DNA from: Deltaproteobacteria bacterium
GTDB lineage: Bacteria > Myxococcota_A > Polyangia > Haliangiales > Haliangiaceae
Direction: 5' to 3'
NCBI GenBank assembly: GCA_013696695.1
Contig: JACCYD010001442.1
Span: 1 to 6,425 of the forward strand
DNA length: 6,425 bases
The position numbers and the translations under genes were made by a program. Position 1 is the first letter of the stretch. Each line of letters starts with the position of its first letter. This document shows, piece by piece, positions 6,328 through 6,425 of this stretch. The notes under the pieces are model-generated. The model did no database searches. It was not told the origin of the DNA and saw only the letters and a list, made by a program, of their open reading frames with translations.

Positions 6328-6425
6328 GTGCCACGGCGGGCGCGAGCAACCGAGCCAGAAGACGACCTCAACGCGCATGTTCGGGCGCTGTACCGCGCCC
6401 TCTACGCGGTGATCCGCCGGGTCCC
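6328..6425 (+). CDS. Possible start of a divergent gene, unrecognised (partial)
   Basis: A frame opening with GTG at 6328 stays open to the window edge (32 complete codons) and reads MPRRARATEPEDDLNA followed by HVRALYRALYAVIRRV. Its third positions are mostly G/C, like the neighbouring genes, and the C-terminal part looks like an amphipathic helix. GTG 6328 is the first start codon after the in-frame TGA at 6304. No convincing Shine-Dalgarno precedes it. If real, its start lies 14 bases from the moaDE start on the other strand. The product cannot be named from this fragment. Confidence 0.35.
   Translation, partial: MPRRARATEPEDDLNAHVRALYRALYAVIRRV

Noticed and set aside
6347..6349. TTG at 6349 as the moaDE start.
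   Set aside because: It would add 12 residues before the canonical MoaD beginning 'MRITVLYF', and no ribosome site supports it.

Overview
The window is GC-rich, with codons that strongly favour G or C at the third position, and it is almost fully coding. The main content is the 3' part of a type II secretion system (T2SS) operon on the + strand: the last 17 codons of an upstream gene (probably gspJ), then gspK, gspL, gspM, gspN and a small unrecognised membrane-protein gene. The gene order, the PilM-like GspL and the GspN with an 'FPYxR' motif just after its membrane anchor fit T2SS loci of Myxococcota and other former Deltaproteobacteria. The lineage is an inference from gene content and composition.

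Layout: 2-55 is the tail of probable gspJ, overlapping gspK by four bases (ATGA). gspK (52-1377) encodes the minor pseudopilin of the tip complex. gspL (1377-3128) shares one base with the gspK stop (TGATG) and follows a strong Shine-Dalgarno. gspM (3137-3736) starts 8 bases later, with its ribosome site overlapping the gspL stop. gspN (3736-5103) again starts in a TGATG overlap. A 4-helix membrane protein (5112-5639) follows after 8 bases. No terminator or promoter is visible inside the run, so the genes look co-transcribed and translationally coupled.

How they work together: GspK sits with GspI and GspJ at the tip of the pseudopilus. GspL and GspM form the inner-membrane platform that links the cytoplasmic ATPase GspE (not in this window) to pseudopilus assembly. 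GspN is an accessory membrane-anchored periplasmic protein of this lineage. Four of these proteins carry low-complexity additions: an Ala/Gly stretch in GspK, a repeat-bearing loop in GspL, a charged tail in GspM and a long Pro/Gly/Ser tail in GspN.

On the - strand, convergent and only 8 bases from the last operon gene, is a fused molybdopterin synthase (MoaD-MoaE, 5648-6313) that keeps the catalytic lysines and an internal Gly-Gly at the domain junction. At the right edge, a possible divergent gene starting with GTG at 6328 runs out of the window.

No RNA gene, insertion sequence, CRISPR array or phage feature was seen. The region is mostly ordinary. The items most worth a second look are the MoaD-MoaE fusion with its predicted self-separation site, the orphan 4-helix protein at the end of the T2SS operon, and the unusual tails and inserts in GspL and GspN. 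I found no convincing evidence for a wholly new system.
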